Origin: Sipunculus nudus
Taxonomy: Eukaryota; Annelida; Sipuncula; Golfingiida; Sipunculidae
DNA length: 64,000 bases
Assembly: GCA_026874595.1 (NCBI GenBank)
Contig: CM049308.1
Span: 24,890,367 to 24,954,366 of the forward strand
Direction: 5' to 3'
Positions 36,101-46,763 of this stretch are shown piece by piece. Under the pieces are notes generated by a model that saw only the letters and a list, made by a program, of their open reading frames with translations, had not been told where the DNA came from and searched no databases. The position numbers and the translations under genes are program-made. Numbering within the stretch: the first letter of the stretch is position 1; every line of letters begins with the position of its first letter.

Positions 36101-39100
36101 CTCCCAGGCTCATTTATGCAGAAGTTCCCCCAACCTGTGTGTGCATTCACCTATTCAGGCCATATATATGTTAACCTTCAAATTATGATTTAAAGGGGTT
36201 TTTAAGTTTTGAATGTGCAAGTACAATTTTTTTAATTTTCACCTATAACAGACTTACCATTAAAGATAGGCAACAAATAAAAATACATATTTAAGAAGGC
36301 ATGTTTGAAAAAACTCCATACAGTGAAAATGGAATGTTTAAAACCACAAATGACTGAGAAATATTGATTTAAAGTTAGAATATATAAAACTAGTAATTTT
36401 TTTCTAAAAAGTTATACTTTGGCAGATCCAAAAGTTTTCACATACAATAATGTATAGAAAATATATTAAGCTTTGATAATATGTACATATCAAGTGGTCA
36501 CAGAGCAACAGTTAAGCTAATGTTATGGAAAAAGTGAAACAATGTGTAGATACACTTTTTGGCCAGTTCTGAGACCTTAAGATATACTTAACTAAATGGA
36601 CAATCAGTGAATGTCATATTCACATTTAAGGGATCTAAAACAAATTTGCTGTTATGAATAACACTGCTATAGACCTACTCTTTTTGTCTTTTCTTCTTCA
36701 TGTGATTCTTGTAACCATGTCACCACAGTATCTGTAACCATGGACACTGATTCTTCTTGCTTCTCAAAGGCCAAGATAGGGTCAAGGTCATGAAGGAATG
36801 ACCCCTCTTGTAGTTTCTCTAAGCAGACCAGGAACACTCTGACGTTTTCCTGTAGAACATAATTTGTACTGTAATCAACAGGATAAATAAACTGAGCTAT
36901 ATTCATTATTCCTATTCCTAATAGTCAAATTAACCTGATATATTTATGATAATATGTATAAATTAGCTTCATTACTTTAACATATATTTAGTAAGTACAG
37001 CTTAGTACTAACTTTTTCAACTTCATGATTGAAATAATGTTAAATATATGTAACATATGATGATGATTAATCAATATTAATATATAAAATAAATAAAGAT
37101 AAATAAATCATACAGTATATATAATTACAAATAAAGATGGTAAATCAATTATATTTTTGTATTATAACAGTTGATGATGATTTGGGAATTATATATCACT
37201 GACTTTAAAAGAGGAAAACTGGATATCATTCAGAGAGTACACAATTCTTCTAATTTTTTTTTCACACAGATCGCCTAAAAATAATCAATTTGGCCTACAT
37301 CCAACATGTTGTAAAGTACAAAATTCAATCACTAGATGTCGGTACCAAATGTCAGGCAAAAAGATGATCCAGTGTCCACATATCAACATGATTACCTTTA
37401 AAATTGAGTAAAAGGTTCACTGCTTCATCTCCTTCAAGGTATCATTTTAAGAATGCCAAAATCATTTTGAAATCGTATGATCTTACAAAGTGAAATGAAC
37501 AACTTAGATGACTGTACCTTATGGCCAGATCTATTAGTAGTAGGAATTGGTTTTAAAATCTAATCAATGATTGAAAAATAAAAACGACTGAGGATCGATT
37601 AATACACAGTTATCTTATGTACTTTCTATATTTCCTTGACTTCTGCTGTATATATACTAGTACCTAAAAATTGTCCCTAGTAAATAGTGTGACATGTACA
37701 TCGTTCTTTATTTAATGAAACCATCAGTCCACCCGCATCCAATGTCAACTTGCAATCCAATGATTGTTGGCTGCGCAAGGCTCCATTTTGATGCTGTTCG
37801 TTACCTTGTGTTTGTACATCTCTTACAGGATAAGATTCTTTGCATGTGCAAATATAATTGTTTTTAATTGAATGCAAAAACACATCCAATTAAATTGATT
37901 TTGAAAGAAAACAATCATTGATTTTATTGATTCATCCGCACACCACTAACATCTATACCTGGTTTGATGCTAATCCTGATTATACTAAACCAGTTGACTT
38001 GTCTGGAACTAAGTAATATTTTTTGTATCCACACTAGTTTCCTTTGCAAAAACCTGAATATTTTTTTCAATACAACCTGAGCTTGTTGTCTGCACTTGGC
38101 TAACAATCAGAATTGTTTTGCTGTATAACAGCTTATTTTGCAGGGAAGGATTGGGTCAAAGGGCAGCAAAACTGGTCTCATGCAGAAAGAAAACAGATTT
38201 TCCTGTACACACTAAGAACCAGTTTACTGAAAACCAGACAAATGTAAATTGAACTAAGGTTGACCACCATTTCAAGTGTAGTTACAGTGGTCTGGACTAA
38301 TGCTGATATGTGGTGCAGACAGAGTACTCAGATTCATGATTCAGGTAACAGTGAGATCTCGATAACACGACCACCTGCAGGACCTGTTAAAGTGGTCGTA
38401 TTAGCAGCGTGGTCATGTTAATGGGAGTTTTGATGATGACTTGCATTAGTCCGGTACCAAAAAAATGAGGTATTCTTAGTTGGGGTGGTCGTTATAGTGC
38501 AATGGTTATCAGGATTTCACTTTACAGTGAAACCTGTGTAATAAGACCACCCAAGGGTGGTCATAATAGACAGGTGGTCTTTCAGACAGGTTCCACTGTA
38601 TATCATAGTGTGGATTTGGTGGATGTCTGCTTGGACAGCACTCCTGCAGTACCTGTGTCTTTGTCTTAGCCATGGCGAGACTCAGCTCCTCCTGGCAGAC
38701 AGCAGAGTCCAGGTAGTTCTGTGACAGCAGGGCCAGGACACAGCGACTGTTCTCAATGGACTGGTACAGGGTGGGCTGCCAGGCCATGCCTAAATACAAA
38801 CAAAGATAAAGTAGGGTCCAGCACAAGGTCTCATCATTTCTTTGACTATTTACTGTTTAGATTAGACTATGGATTGTTACACTGCTACTATTCTTATTAA
38901 TTTTGTATTTTTTACACATTTAAACATGACTTTATATAAAATACATTAACTCTGTAAATGTGGCCTTATTTAATTTTTTTCAGAAGTTTGTACTAAAGCA
39001 CCCAATTGATGGCAGCATGATATTCAACTGAAGGTGATTCCTGCTAGGAGTAGTTCTTATAACGCAAATATGATGTGTGATCAGGCTGTTTATCTACAAG

Positions 39101-42100
39101 CTGATTGCAAATACAGTAGACATGCAAATGTTTATGAACTGGAAAACCATTTGATTGATGGTGTTGATCGGTCATGAGCTGATGTTGGTGAGAGCATGGA
39201 GAAACAACATAATCTCTGGTCAATTGCAAAACTGGTTTGTCTGATTTTGCCGCCCAATTGGCAAGCTGGACATTTTTACGGGGGTTGTAATAATGCCTTT
39301 TCACCTGTCTCAGACAGCTAAACGTTAGCATCCACTGAAAGGCATTTTTCATTTTGTATCAATCTGTGGGAAAGGCAACACCTAGATGCTATCCTCATTA
39401 GTAGTAGCAGCAAATAAGTAGTAACAAACACATGACACAAATATGAAACATTTTACATGTGGTGTTCAACTGACCCCCTATATTTCTTATATTTTCCTTT
39501 AAAAAAAGGTCTATGGTTTCTGATAATTTCTGGTATTTAGACCCTCATCTCTGTTATTTTCCTGGGTTTTATTCCACTGCACAATTGTGTTTCTGATATT
39601 ACAAAGTTAATACTGAAAACATTCAGTCCTTTTTGCATGGAAGTGTTCATGTAGGATGGCATGTACAATGGCAGAATCAGGTTTACAATGAGCGAGGTGT
39701 GAATGAAAGTTTGATATAAAGGTAAGATGCATCTTTAATGGAAAGGTAATTTTCTATGCAGAAAGGCAAACCTGTATTAATTCCTTTCCATTCAATAGGT
39801 GAAAATATCAAAGTATTATGATCATTGGTTTGGATTCTCTTCAGCAGCCATTTAAACAGGACCCAACTACACATGGATATAAAAAACAGAGATTCTGTGC
39901 CTTCCAGGACTCGTGCTCTTGGATTATTTTCATATAAGGTTCAAGACATTAACATTATTCAATACAGGTCAGATATTAAAATGGGTCCCTTAATATGCAA
40001 ATACAGTAAAACCTCAAAATGAGGACTATAAATAGGACCTCAATCAAGAGATCAATATTTTAAGGTGTTAACTAAACAGAGATGGTCATTATGCTAAGTT
40101 TTACTGTATGAAGTAGCAAAGTCTACCTGTCTTTAGTTCTTCATAATCAAAGAAGATTCGAGCCTTTGGCTGTTTGACCTGTAGTGCCTCCAGGTACTGC
40201 TTGGCTTGCTGTATGTTCTTGTGGGAGTACGAGATGAAGACATCGTAGCCCTGCTTCTGGCCTGTGCCACAGGTTTCTATCTGCTCCAGTATATGAGAAC
40301 AGGCAGATGACACTCTCTCTGGCTCACCAGATCTACAGATCCAGTAACATACAATCCATTAGTTTCTCAGCTGGTTATGCATTGAGTCTGTTTGGTAAAC
40401 TGACTCTCAAGGTCCAAGGTCATACAGTCCACAGTTCATTCCCAATTATCACTCATGTGTAGGCATGGGTGGGGTGGGGGAGACTTCTAGTGATTGCTCA
40501 GTGATAGCTTACTGTGATTTAGTGTCTTGGCCGTTTTTGCACTTTATTATAATGTTTGCAGTTGCTCATCTCCATTTTTCAAAATTTCTTCTTATATATA
40601 TCTTAATGAAGGGTAACTGTGTGTGTGTGATGGTATGTGTGTGTGTGACAGTGTGGTAGAAGATGAAAACCCATCATCCTGAGTTAAACAAGATATACAT
40701 TAAAGATATACAAATTAACAGATAATGACATATATATTGTAAGGTAGATAAAAATGCAAAAATATATAAGAAATAGATCTGTTGATGGTGTTCAAACGGT
40801 GGCAGCTCCTTTGAGTTAGGCATGCCTTTCTTCATTAATATGATTTGTTCTGTTTACATGTGCAAGACTGTTCTGGGTGTATGTGAATGGAATCTGATAT
40901 AACACATTAAAATTAATTCAAATATAAGACATGTTTATGTTACTTCATAATTTTACTCTACCTGCAGTCAAACCATTGCACCATTCCCATGTAAGCTGGT
41001 AGGTCCCTGAGTCTCTCAATACAGATTGGGGCCAGAACATCTCTGTTGAGTTGCCTATTACAGCACAGAGCCATATTGTATAAGTCGATGCAGTTTTCAT
41101 CATGCATGAAAGCGGAACTCAACACTGGAACCACCCTGAAATAAATAAAACATGGAAATTGCTTCAGTGCTATGGTAATGAACAAAATATCTACAGCACA
41201 TGTGGGTACTATCTGGTCATTTTATGGAATGGCCGCCCACAAATTGCAAAAGGATTATAATTTTTGTCACTATTCGTTCTTACAAATAATAACAGACAGG
41301 TATGTAAAGTAATCTTTCAAACAAGTGACCCATCGGCCATGATGCTCAGCTGAATTTAACATACATATGTGGCGCAGGCATTGATGTTTAGATCTGGTGA
41401 AAATGATTTGTTAAGGAACCTTGAACAATAGGTAGAATGACTTCCAGAGTACTCAAAATTATGCATTTTACCAATAGTCCTTGGAAAATAGATTATAGTG
41501 ACCTTATATTGGCTTTCTAAGAAGATTTTACCAGGAACTCCTTAAATGCTTAGAAGTATCAGAATATGTCCAACTGCTACAATGTGTGCCCATCAGACTG
41601 AGTGCTAAAATTATGTTCTTTCTCACAGCACACAGAATATAGGTCACAGTGACATTATTTCAGGTTTCCAAGGAACTTCTTCAGGAACCTCTCCTGATCT
41701 TAAACAAATTAGAAGTTTCTAGGTCCAACTGTAACCAATCATGCAAATTTGCCCTATAGTGCTCAAATTATGTTCTTGCATAAATATTGCAAAATATAGG
41801 TCATTATGACCAAATTTCTGGTTTCGACAGAGTCTGACCCGAGACCTCCCTGAATGTCATTTTAAAAAACTTCTAGGCCAAATGGATACAATTTGTGCAA
41901 CTCTGGGTGCTCAAAATAATGTTCTCAGCCAGAAGATTGCAAAATATAGGTCACCATGACCTAATTTCAAGTTTCACAGGAGATTTGCCCAAGACCTCCA
42001 TAGATACACAGTCAGAAGATTCTAGGTGCAACTATAAAGTTTTGTGCTCTTGCTGTCTGACTGTTTGGGTGCTTAAAATCATGTTTTTTTGCCAGTAGCT

Positions 42101-45100
42101 TGCAGAATGTAGGGTACCATGAGCTAATTTCAGAGAATAAAGGTCATGATGACTGAAATTTCAAGTGCCTTGGGCGACTTTTCAAGAACCTTCCTGGATG
42201 TCAAGTCAGAACATTCTAGGTGAAAAAGTAAGGTTTTGTGCCCTGTCTGACTGCTTAGAATCATGTTCATGGCCAGTAAGTCACCAAACCAAAATTTCAA
42301 AAAAAGAGTCTTTTGCAACTAGTTACCTTTCAACTTCAGAACATTTGTAACAAAACACCTATATGTTAAATTGTTTTCCTCCGTGTCAAAACTGCCTTGT
42401 TTACTAAAAAAATGAAGATATACAAGCTCATACATCTGTCTTAGAGGCATTATCAGTACTTTTTTTAACAGGAAATAAACATTAGTCCAATAACATGCAT
42501 GCAGAGTAAGCCAGAAATCACACAAAATTCTATGGAAAAGGTATAAGTATAGCTGACTTTAAGACCCACCTTGCACTGCCCTGCATGGCTTTATGGATGT
42601 TGTGCTGCAAGTTGTCATGGGTACCACTGATAGCCTCTGGTGTAACAACTCTACAGTCCTTTTTAATTTGTGTTAGTGTTTTTAAGAGAAATGCTTTTGT
42701 TTTGTCATCACTCTTTGCTGTCATCAGGAATATATCATTTGATATTGGAGGATCCTGAAATAAATATAAGACTTCAGTTAAGAGAAGATAGAATATATCT
42801 ATGACACCCCCAATATAAAGAATTATGTGATGCTGGCCAGACACATGTGCATTAGAGGTCACTTTTCTCAGTTAAATAAATTTCTAAGCTTCAAGCAGAT
42901 AATTATTGTCAATTTAATATCCTACTGGTAAACCAAAATACAGATTAATGCAAGCAAACACAATAACTGAACAGGTTGTTGAATACCAAGCCTGCCACAG
43001 GTAAATGAGTGAAAAAAAAGTAGGTGCTCTGGGAAAAAAAGAGATGACTTCTTTGAAACAAAGAGTGAAAAAAATTTAAAATAGTTAGCATCAAGCAAAA
43101 AAATAGGTATGGTTCTCAGGCACTTTTTTTTCAGAAACCACTGTGGGCAGGCCATTTTTCTTTTTACCTTTTTATTTGTATGTTTAGATGAAAATGTCAT
43201 ATGGTCAGGATATAGCATGATAATAACAGTTTTTTTTGCTTAACAGTTAAAAACACTACATAATGAAATTATTTTATTTTGCTCTTGAAAGATGAAAATC
43301 AAAATAAAAATATATGATGCAGGGGGTTAAAATTGATGTGGGCAGTGCTGGAGAACTATACCTTTTTTTTGCCTCAATTCTCCATTTTTTTCACAGAATG
43401 GATAAAGATGTGCTTCACATACTAAAAATGTGTTTATATATCATTCTAAAAGTCGGAAACACATGGTGCCATCCCCTTTCTAAGTATAAGAGCATTTTCC
43501 ACATGTTCACAGTAATGACACATGCTGGACCTTTGCACACATTAAACTTGCCAAATGTCCCATTCTTGTTCTAACTGAACTGTAAAAGCAGGAGAAAATA
43601 GTATATATTGGAATTCTTTTACTGAAAAAAAAGTGTTAAAAGAGTTATTAGCCTCATGTTCTGGAAATCCTAAAAAAAGACTTACTCTTTCTAAAAAGAG
43701 TGATTTGGAAGGCCTGGAATATCAATCACAGATCCAGGCACCATGTATTTTAATTGGCAAAGGACACAAAAAAAAACAATTATTTAAAACAATATACTTT
43801 GCTTTGCAACTGACAGGTTCAAATGAAAACATGCTGATCACATTTCCTTGTAGTTAAATTGTTTTTACCCTTTTAAAATGTCCTGGTCCACAAGCATAAC
43901 AAATTTCAATCTTCCCTTAGGCATGTAATACTTAATTATTATAAATATTTCTAAATATTAAGTTGGGTCCAAAATCTACAAAATGTGTAGAAGAAAAGTT
44001 AGTACAACATTGAACAGACCTTTGGAATTACATTTCTTGATCGGAGCTTTTTCGCCAGAGAACTGAAGACCTTTATACACTCAGCTTCTCTGGTTCCAGG
44101 CTTGTTATGATCCGCTGAGTAGATAACTATTTTAAACACCTGTAGGGGGAGCCCCATCTGCATCCAGGAAAACGCAGACCTTACCATGACCTCCAAGATC
44201 TCACCGCGATTCGCACCCTAAAAGAAGAAAAATATTTTTACTAGTAAAATGTATATCACACATTTACGGTTTTTACACATTTACACCAACGATGTATTCT
44301 CATATATTACAATATTTGAAATGTGTGGTTCATCAAATATCCTACATATATATCAATGAATACTCGTTCTCCTACATGTACATTGCAACCTGTATAATAA
44401 TATATTATATATATACAGAAAAGAGTTGAGTAGTGTATCTGTTTCTATGTACAATGAAAAGTCATTATCATAAGGAATTTATAAATAACAAAAATCATGC
44501 AATTCAATATTCATTAAGGTGTACTTGTATGTCAGTCCATGAGATTGTGAAACTTTTCTTTATTACTGAATGAAAACATGAACTCCTATAATAAAGGAAT
44601 GAAAAAAAATTATAGACACACTGAATGTTACATCTGAATTTTAATTTCAACAGAATTCTAAGGAATGCAAGCCTCCACCATATGGGGGGTTCCTATAGTG
44701 GGATGCTCCTTAACTCAAGTTTTCCTTCACTAAATCAGCCCATATTTCCAAGTTCATTGGTGAATAAGTGACTACGATTGAAAATATTCCTTGATGATGT
44801 TCCTGAATACAGATCAATCACTGGACCTACACCAAAATCTAATGAAATCTTTATTGGCCCATTCCTAATATGCCCTGAAAATTGTATGCAGTTCTGTTCA
44901 AGATTATGTTATACTGTGCAAAAACACACACACAAACATGGATGAAAACATACCCTCCTGGCAGAGGCAATAAAAATTTAATTCTAACCTGTCCTCCAGT
45001 GGCAAGAAGAGGGGTGATGACAGTCTTAGTTTCTGTATTAAAGATGGGCATGAAGGCACGAAACATCTCCTTGACTGCATCAACCTTGGATAGTTTTTGT

Positions 45101-46763
45101 TTCAGATGTTTCTCAAAGCAAAGCAAGTATCTAAAAAAATACAGTTATCAGCAAAACAAAGAATGTCCAATTTTTCTATTTTCCAGCATCTGAAGGATAA
45201 ATTTTAAAAAGAAACACAACAACTTGAAAAAGAAAAGAAAATTTGGTTTATTGAACGAGAATGTGCATTGTAAGTGAAAATAATTATATTCAATAAATTA
45301 TTCATTTAAATCTATTAAAAATAGATAAAAATGTATTCCATGCAAAATACAGCATTTCTAACTAAGTGAAGATATAATCTGAACAAGAAAGCTGAATCAA
45401 ATTAATCCTGGTTTTCACTTTTTATTAATGTTTTGAGTAAACTACCAAAAGTCCAAGACAACATTCAGAATGAAAGATATATTCATACAAAATAATCTTA
45501 CAATAACAGGCCACATTTTGCAGCGCTGTGAATACCATACTGAATAAATGACTAGAGATTTTTGCAGTGCTGTAAAGCGGAGAAAGTTGAACTTTTTTTA
45601 ACTTCTTTGTAGTGCTGCACAACGCAGCATTTGGTGCGGACACCCAGTGTATTTGTATGTACTCAACATTTTCTGCAGCACAGCGTTCGGTGTGAACTGG
45701 TCTTAAGACTAATTCGTCCTGGCAGTGGGATAAACTCTGTTATCTGTTATTCTTGCTTACTTGTAAGGCACTTTGTCAGGTAGTCGGTTTGACAGCCAAC
45801 AGCAGAATGTGGACCTTAGATCCCATTTTTTGTAACGTGCCAGCTGCTCAATGTCTAGTTGGAGTTTGTTGTACAAAGCCCCAATCACGGACGTCCTGGT
45901 CCGGCTGTAGTTACCTGATAAAAAAAGATGGTTACCTAGTTAGGACATTCTCTGCAGGTGTAGCCATGACAACTTGACATTCAGGCCTTATAAACTGATA
46001 GGGGCCTGTGAGTCATGATACAATTCATAACAGAACAACCATTGCAAGGTCAGATCAAAATATTTGCTGTGTGGTAGTAATTTACATCAGAGGCTTATGT
46101 GATCATATTTTACTTGCTGAGAATAAAAAAGATAAATTATGTTACACAAAATCTATGGTGCTTACTCTGGTAGGGAGAACTGAAGTTTGAAGCAGTTTCA
46201 ACAAGTGCAGTTCCTGCTGTCAAGCCTTCATGATGGACGGATAGACAAACATTCTGAGCTCAACCTATTGGTAAATCTTAGTGTTGTAACAGCTGAATTT
46301 TCAATAATGAGAACTTACAGTCTTGACCATAGAAAAGCCACAGTAGAATTAAATACATACTTGAAGTAAAACAGCCCAGTTTTAATAATTTTAAAGACAT
46401 ATATGTTTACCATCCAGAATTAATAAGTAACACAAAATGTAAAATATAGTTAATACAATTATTTATACTGTTAAATGCTGAAAAATAAATATTTATTAAA
46501 ATTCACTTTTGAGTTTCCTTTAACTAATGTTATATGTTTATGGATAACACCGCCACCTTAGTTCTCCACATACACACTGGGCGATCATCTTTGATTATTG
46601 AAGAATCTGAGAGATTCTCTATATTACCTTGGAAAGCAGAGATGAGGATTACATCAACTTTGTCCTCCAGGGGTAGCTGGGTAATGTCGCCAACACACAA
46701 CTGAATTTCTCGTTCTCCACTCCTTGTCACCACATACAGACGCTCTTGTATTTGTAAAGACAT
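26615..46763 (-). CDS. Gene B: macro-like / triple-TIR protein with CaaX end (11 exons)
   Basis: Exons, in transcript order: 46763-46628, 45914-45761, 45130-44989, 44217-44020, 42754-42570, 41135-40962, 40332-40127, 38789-38653, 36849-36679, 28179-27551 and 27116-26615. They total 2634 nt and 877 aa in frame. Layout is as in gene A, shifted by three residues after exon 3: macro-like domain with GDIT, TIR-1 with Leu290 at the catalytic position, TIR-2 (DVFISYSHKN) with Glu433, TIR-3 (LYVSYTTRDSK) with Glu613. The tail is longer (about 166 against 62 residues), Ser/Glu/Gly-rich and probably disordered, and ends KKSKSSTCSVL: a polybasic stretch plus CaaX box. The 8.5-kb intron before TIR-3 carries a DIRS retroelement in the same orientation. 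Membrane tethering and NAD+ chemistry are inferred. Confidence 0.92.
27551..28179 (-). CDS. Gene B coding exon 10 (TIR-3)
   Basis: 629 nt, exactly the length in gene A, residues 502-710 plus two bases of codon 711. LYVSYTTRDSKYV, AILLLLSPAYF and SQLEELHLIL with Glu613, then LVPVDTC. Acceptor ttcttcag, donor gtcagt. The open frame runs past the donor, but gene A and the downstream exon fix the splice. Confidence 0.93.
28890..29032. repeat. DIRS terminal repeat (window-left copy)
   Basis: Complement of about 34215-34345; shared words include TTTTCTCTGTTAAAGTTTAT and TTGGGCCTATTATCGCCCAT. The outer boundary is a poly-C run after AATTAAA at about 28847. Confidence 0.85.
29101..29219. repeat. DIRS internal complementary region
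   Basis: 29101-29170 is the complement of 28847-28916 (TTCACAGGGAGGGAATGGGG), and 29171-29219 (TTTATTACGTAAACATAATT) is the complement of the element's other end at 34310-34359. Two outer ends are thus joined head to tail inside the element, as DIRS circular intermediates require. Confidence 0.88.
29340..30547 (-). pseudogene. DIRS tyrosine recombinase, frameshifted
   Basis: The minus strand from about 30330 encodes a core-binding part (SDRIYDSWWRLFSGWA, LSYQSLCGYRAALLS), then the catalytic part. The last segment (about 29640-29345) has IKAHDIRALSTS, matching the HxxR box, and STFTRFYLKDV with the likely nucleophilic Tyr. The frame breaks near a poly-C/G run at 29680-29697, so this copy cannot make an intact enzyme as read. 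Confidence 0.85.
30237..32120 (-). pseudogene. DIRS reverse transcriptase and RNase H, frameshifted
   Basis: The frame 32120-31026 carries RT motifs: PHGRWRPIIDLKRLN, DLTDAYFHVPIHP, and PYLDDWLVH with the YLDD active site at about residues 199-202. RNase H continues in a second frame (VYTDASLLGWGA, 31090-30960) and a third (ILVLTDNTTVVAYINRQ, 30910-30860; LADALSHRP). At least two frameshifts separate the parts. Confidence 0.88.
32117..34084 (-). pseudogene. DIRS ORF1 (Gag-like), frameshifted
   Basis: The minus strand from ATG 34084 encodes a Cys-rich start (CATCGSLIP...CFPCC...CFYC, zinc-finger-like), a Pro/Ser-rich middle in other frames, and an end with QLSDLEGLGRQAAGMVKDLQ and LFGGHLQPLFDHALEHSD. 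The fold type is Gag-like by position only. Several frame changes are needed. Confidence 0.65.
34215..34345. repeat. DIRS terminal repeat (window-right copy)
   Basis: Complement of 28890-29032; includes GGGCGATAATAGGCCCAATA and ATAAACTTTAACAGAGAAAA. The element ends near 34360 at GTAATAAA. Confidence 0.85.
34400..36100 (+). repeat. Interspersed repeat shared with gene A intron 6
   Basis: Collinear with 14560-15440, with extra inserted sequence near 34900-35780. Lies in gene B intron 9, immediately beside the DIRS element. No coding. Confidence 0.55.
36679..36849 (-). CDS. Gene B coding exon 9 (end of TIR-2)
   Basis: 171 nt as in gene A, residues 445-501. VRVFLVCLEKLQEG and VTDTVVTWLQES. Acceptor ctacag, donor gtaggt. 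Confidence 0.92.
36850..38652 (-). other. Gene B intron 8
   Basis: 1.8 kb, AT-rich. Near its 5' end are the hairpin MITE (38525-38598) and a related degenerate copy (about 38349-38520, CAGTGAGATCTCG start). A hAT-like end (GCACACCACTAA) lies at about 37938. No exon seen. Confidence 0.5.
38525..38598. mobile_element. 74-bp hairpin MITE, TA-flanked
   Basis: Starts CAGTGAAACCTGT, ends ACAGGTTCCACTG (12 of 13 paired), with an inner perfect hairpin GACCACCC-AA-GGGTGGTC. TA on each side (38523-38524 and 38599-38600) fits a Tc1/mariner-type duplication. The whole element folds on itself, 55 bp inside the intron after exon 8. Confidence 0.75.
38653..38789 (-). CDS. Gene B coding exon 8 (TIR-2 core, candidate catalytic Glu)
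   Basis: 137 nt as in gene A, residues 399-444. ENSRCVLALLSQNYLDSAVC then QEELSLAMA with Glu433. Acceptor tatttag, donor gtactg. Confidence 0.93.
38790..40126 (-). other. Gene B intron 7
   Basis: 1.3 kb. Contains a small MITE (40004-40106) and otherwise nothing recognisable. Confidence 0.5.
40004..40106. mobile_element. 103-bp MITE, TA-flanked
   Basis: CAGTAAAACCTC at the left, AGTTTTACTG at the right, TA duplication on both sides. Same family as 12081-12256. It begins 21 bp from the exon 7 donor of gene B. Confidence 0.7.
40127..40332 (-). CDS. Gene B coding exon 7 (start of TIR-2)
   Basis: 206 nt as in gene A, residues 330-398 plus one base. YDVFISYSHKN is the TIR box 1; RIFFDYEELKTG the BB-loop region. 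Acceptor ctgtag, donor gtagac. Confidence 0.93.
40962..41135 (-). CDS. Gene B coding exon 6 (second half of TIR-1)
   Basis: 174 nt as in gene A, residues 272-329 plus two bases. VVPVLSSAFMHDENCIDLYN; the aligned catalytic position is Leu290. Its last 71 nt match gene A at all but one base. Confidence 0.93.
41136..42569 (-). other. Gene B intron 5
   Basis: 1.4 kb; most of it is the tandem array at 41450-42180. No exon seen. Confidence 0.55.
41450..42180. repeat. Degenerate tandem array, period about 150-160 bp
   Basis: The core AAAATATAGGTCAnnnTGAC recurs at about 41482, 41636, 41791, 41941 and 42103, each followed by an AATTTCnnGTTTC block and later GAACCTCCnTGAATG and TTCTAGGT. Spacings 154, 155, 150 and 162 bp. 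Confidence 0.7.
42570..42754 (-). CDS. Gene B coding exon 5 (first half of TIR-1)
   Basis: 185 nt as in gene A, residues 211-271 plus two bases. NDIFLMTAKSDD and RVVTPEAISG. Acceptor atttcag, donor gtgggt. Confidence 0.9.
42755..44019 (-). other. Gene B intron 4
   Basis: 1.27 kb with one MITE (43092-43377); the rest is AT-rich with no recognisable content. Confidence 0.5.
43092..43377. mobile_element. GGTTCTCAGGCAC-ended MITE, copy 1
   Basis: Left end AAATAGGTATGGTTCTCAGG, right end GTGCTGGAGAACTATACC plus a T-run: imperfect inverted ends. The interior (AAAATGTCATATGGTCAGG, AAACACTACATAATGAAA, CTTGAAAGATGAAAATCAAA) is shared with copies at 54686-54986, 56222-56554 and 60609-60952. Confidence 0.75.
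44020..44217 (-). CDS. Gene B coding exon 4 (end of macro-like domain)
   Basis: 198 nt as in gene A, residues 145-210. WMQMGLPLQVFKIVIYS is the counterpart of the gene A strand. Acceptor cttttag, donor gtctgt. Confidence 0.92.
44218..44988 (-). other. Gene B intron 3
   Basis: 0.77 kb. The part at about 44760-44880 is shared in reverse with 21374-21490. No exon seen. Confidence 0.5.
44989..45130 (-). CDS. Gene B coding exon 3 (macro-like)
   Basis: 142 nt, 9 more than gene A, residues 97-144. FRAFMPIFNTETKTVITPLL then ATGGQ. The extra three residues fall in the KHLKQKLSK segment. Acceptor ttttag, donor gttaga. Confidence 0.9.
45131..45760 (-). other. Gene B intron 2
   Basis: 0.63 kb; AT-rich, nothing recognised. 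A AGTGCTG(T/C)A-CAACGC-type pair near 45517 and 45610 is a short internal duplication. Confidence 0.4.
45761..45914 (-). CDS. Gene B coding exon 2 (macro-like)
   Basis: 154 nt as in gene A, residues 46-97. GALYNKLQLDI and KWDLRSTFCCWLSNRL. Acceptor tatcag, donor gtaagc. Confidence 0.9.
46628..46763 (-). CDS. Gene B coding exon 1 (macro-like, GDIT motif)
   Basis: 136 nt as in gene A, residues 1-45 plus one base. MSLQIQERLYVVTRSGEREI, then QLCVGDITQL and VDVILISAF. The ATG at 46763 aligns with the gene A start; an in-frame open stretch continues upstream but without an ATG. Donor gtaata. Confidence 0.92.

Larger units (their letters stand above)
28180..36678 (-). other. Gene B intron 9 (8.5 kb)
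   Basis: Holds a short (TA)n tract (28410-28431), the DIRS element (28847-34360) and a repeat shared with gene A intron 6 (34400-36100). The TIR-2 and TIR-3 halves are therefore separated by a retrotransposon, without loss of splice sites or frame on either side. Confidence 0.75.
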
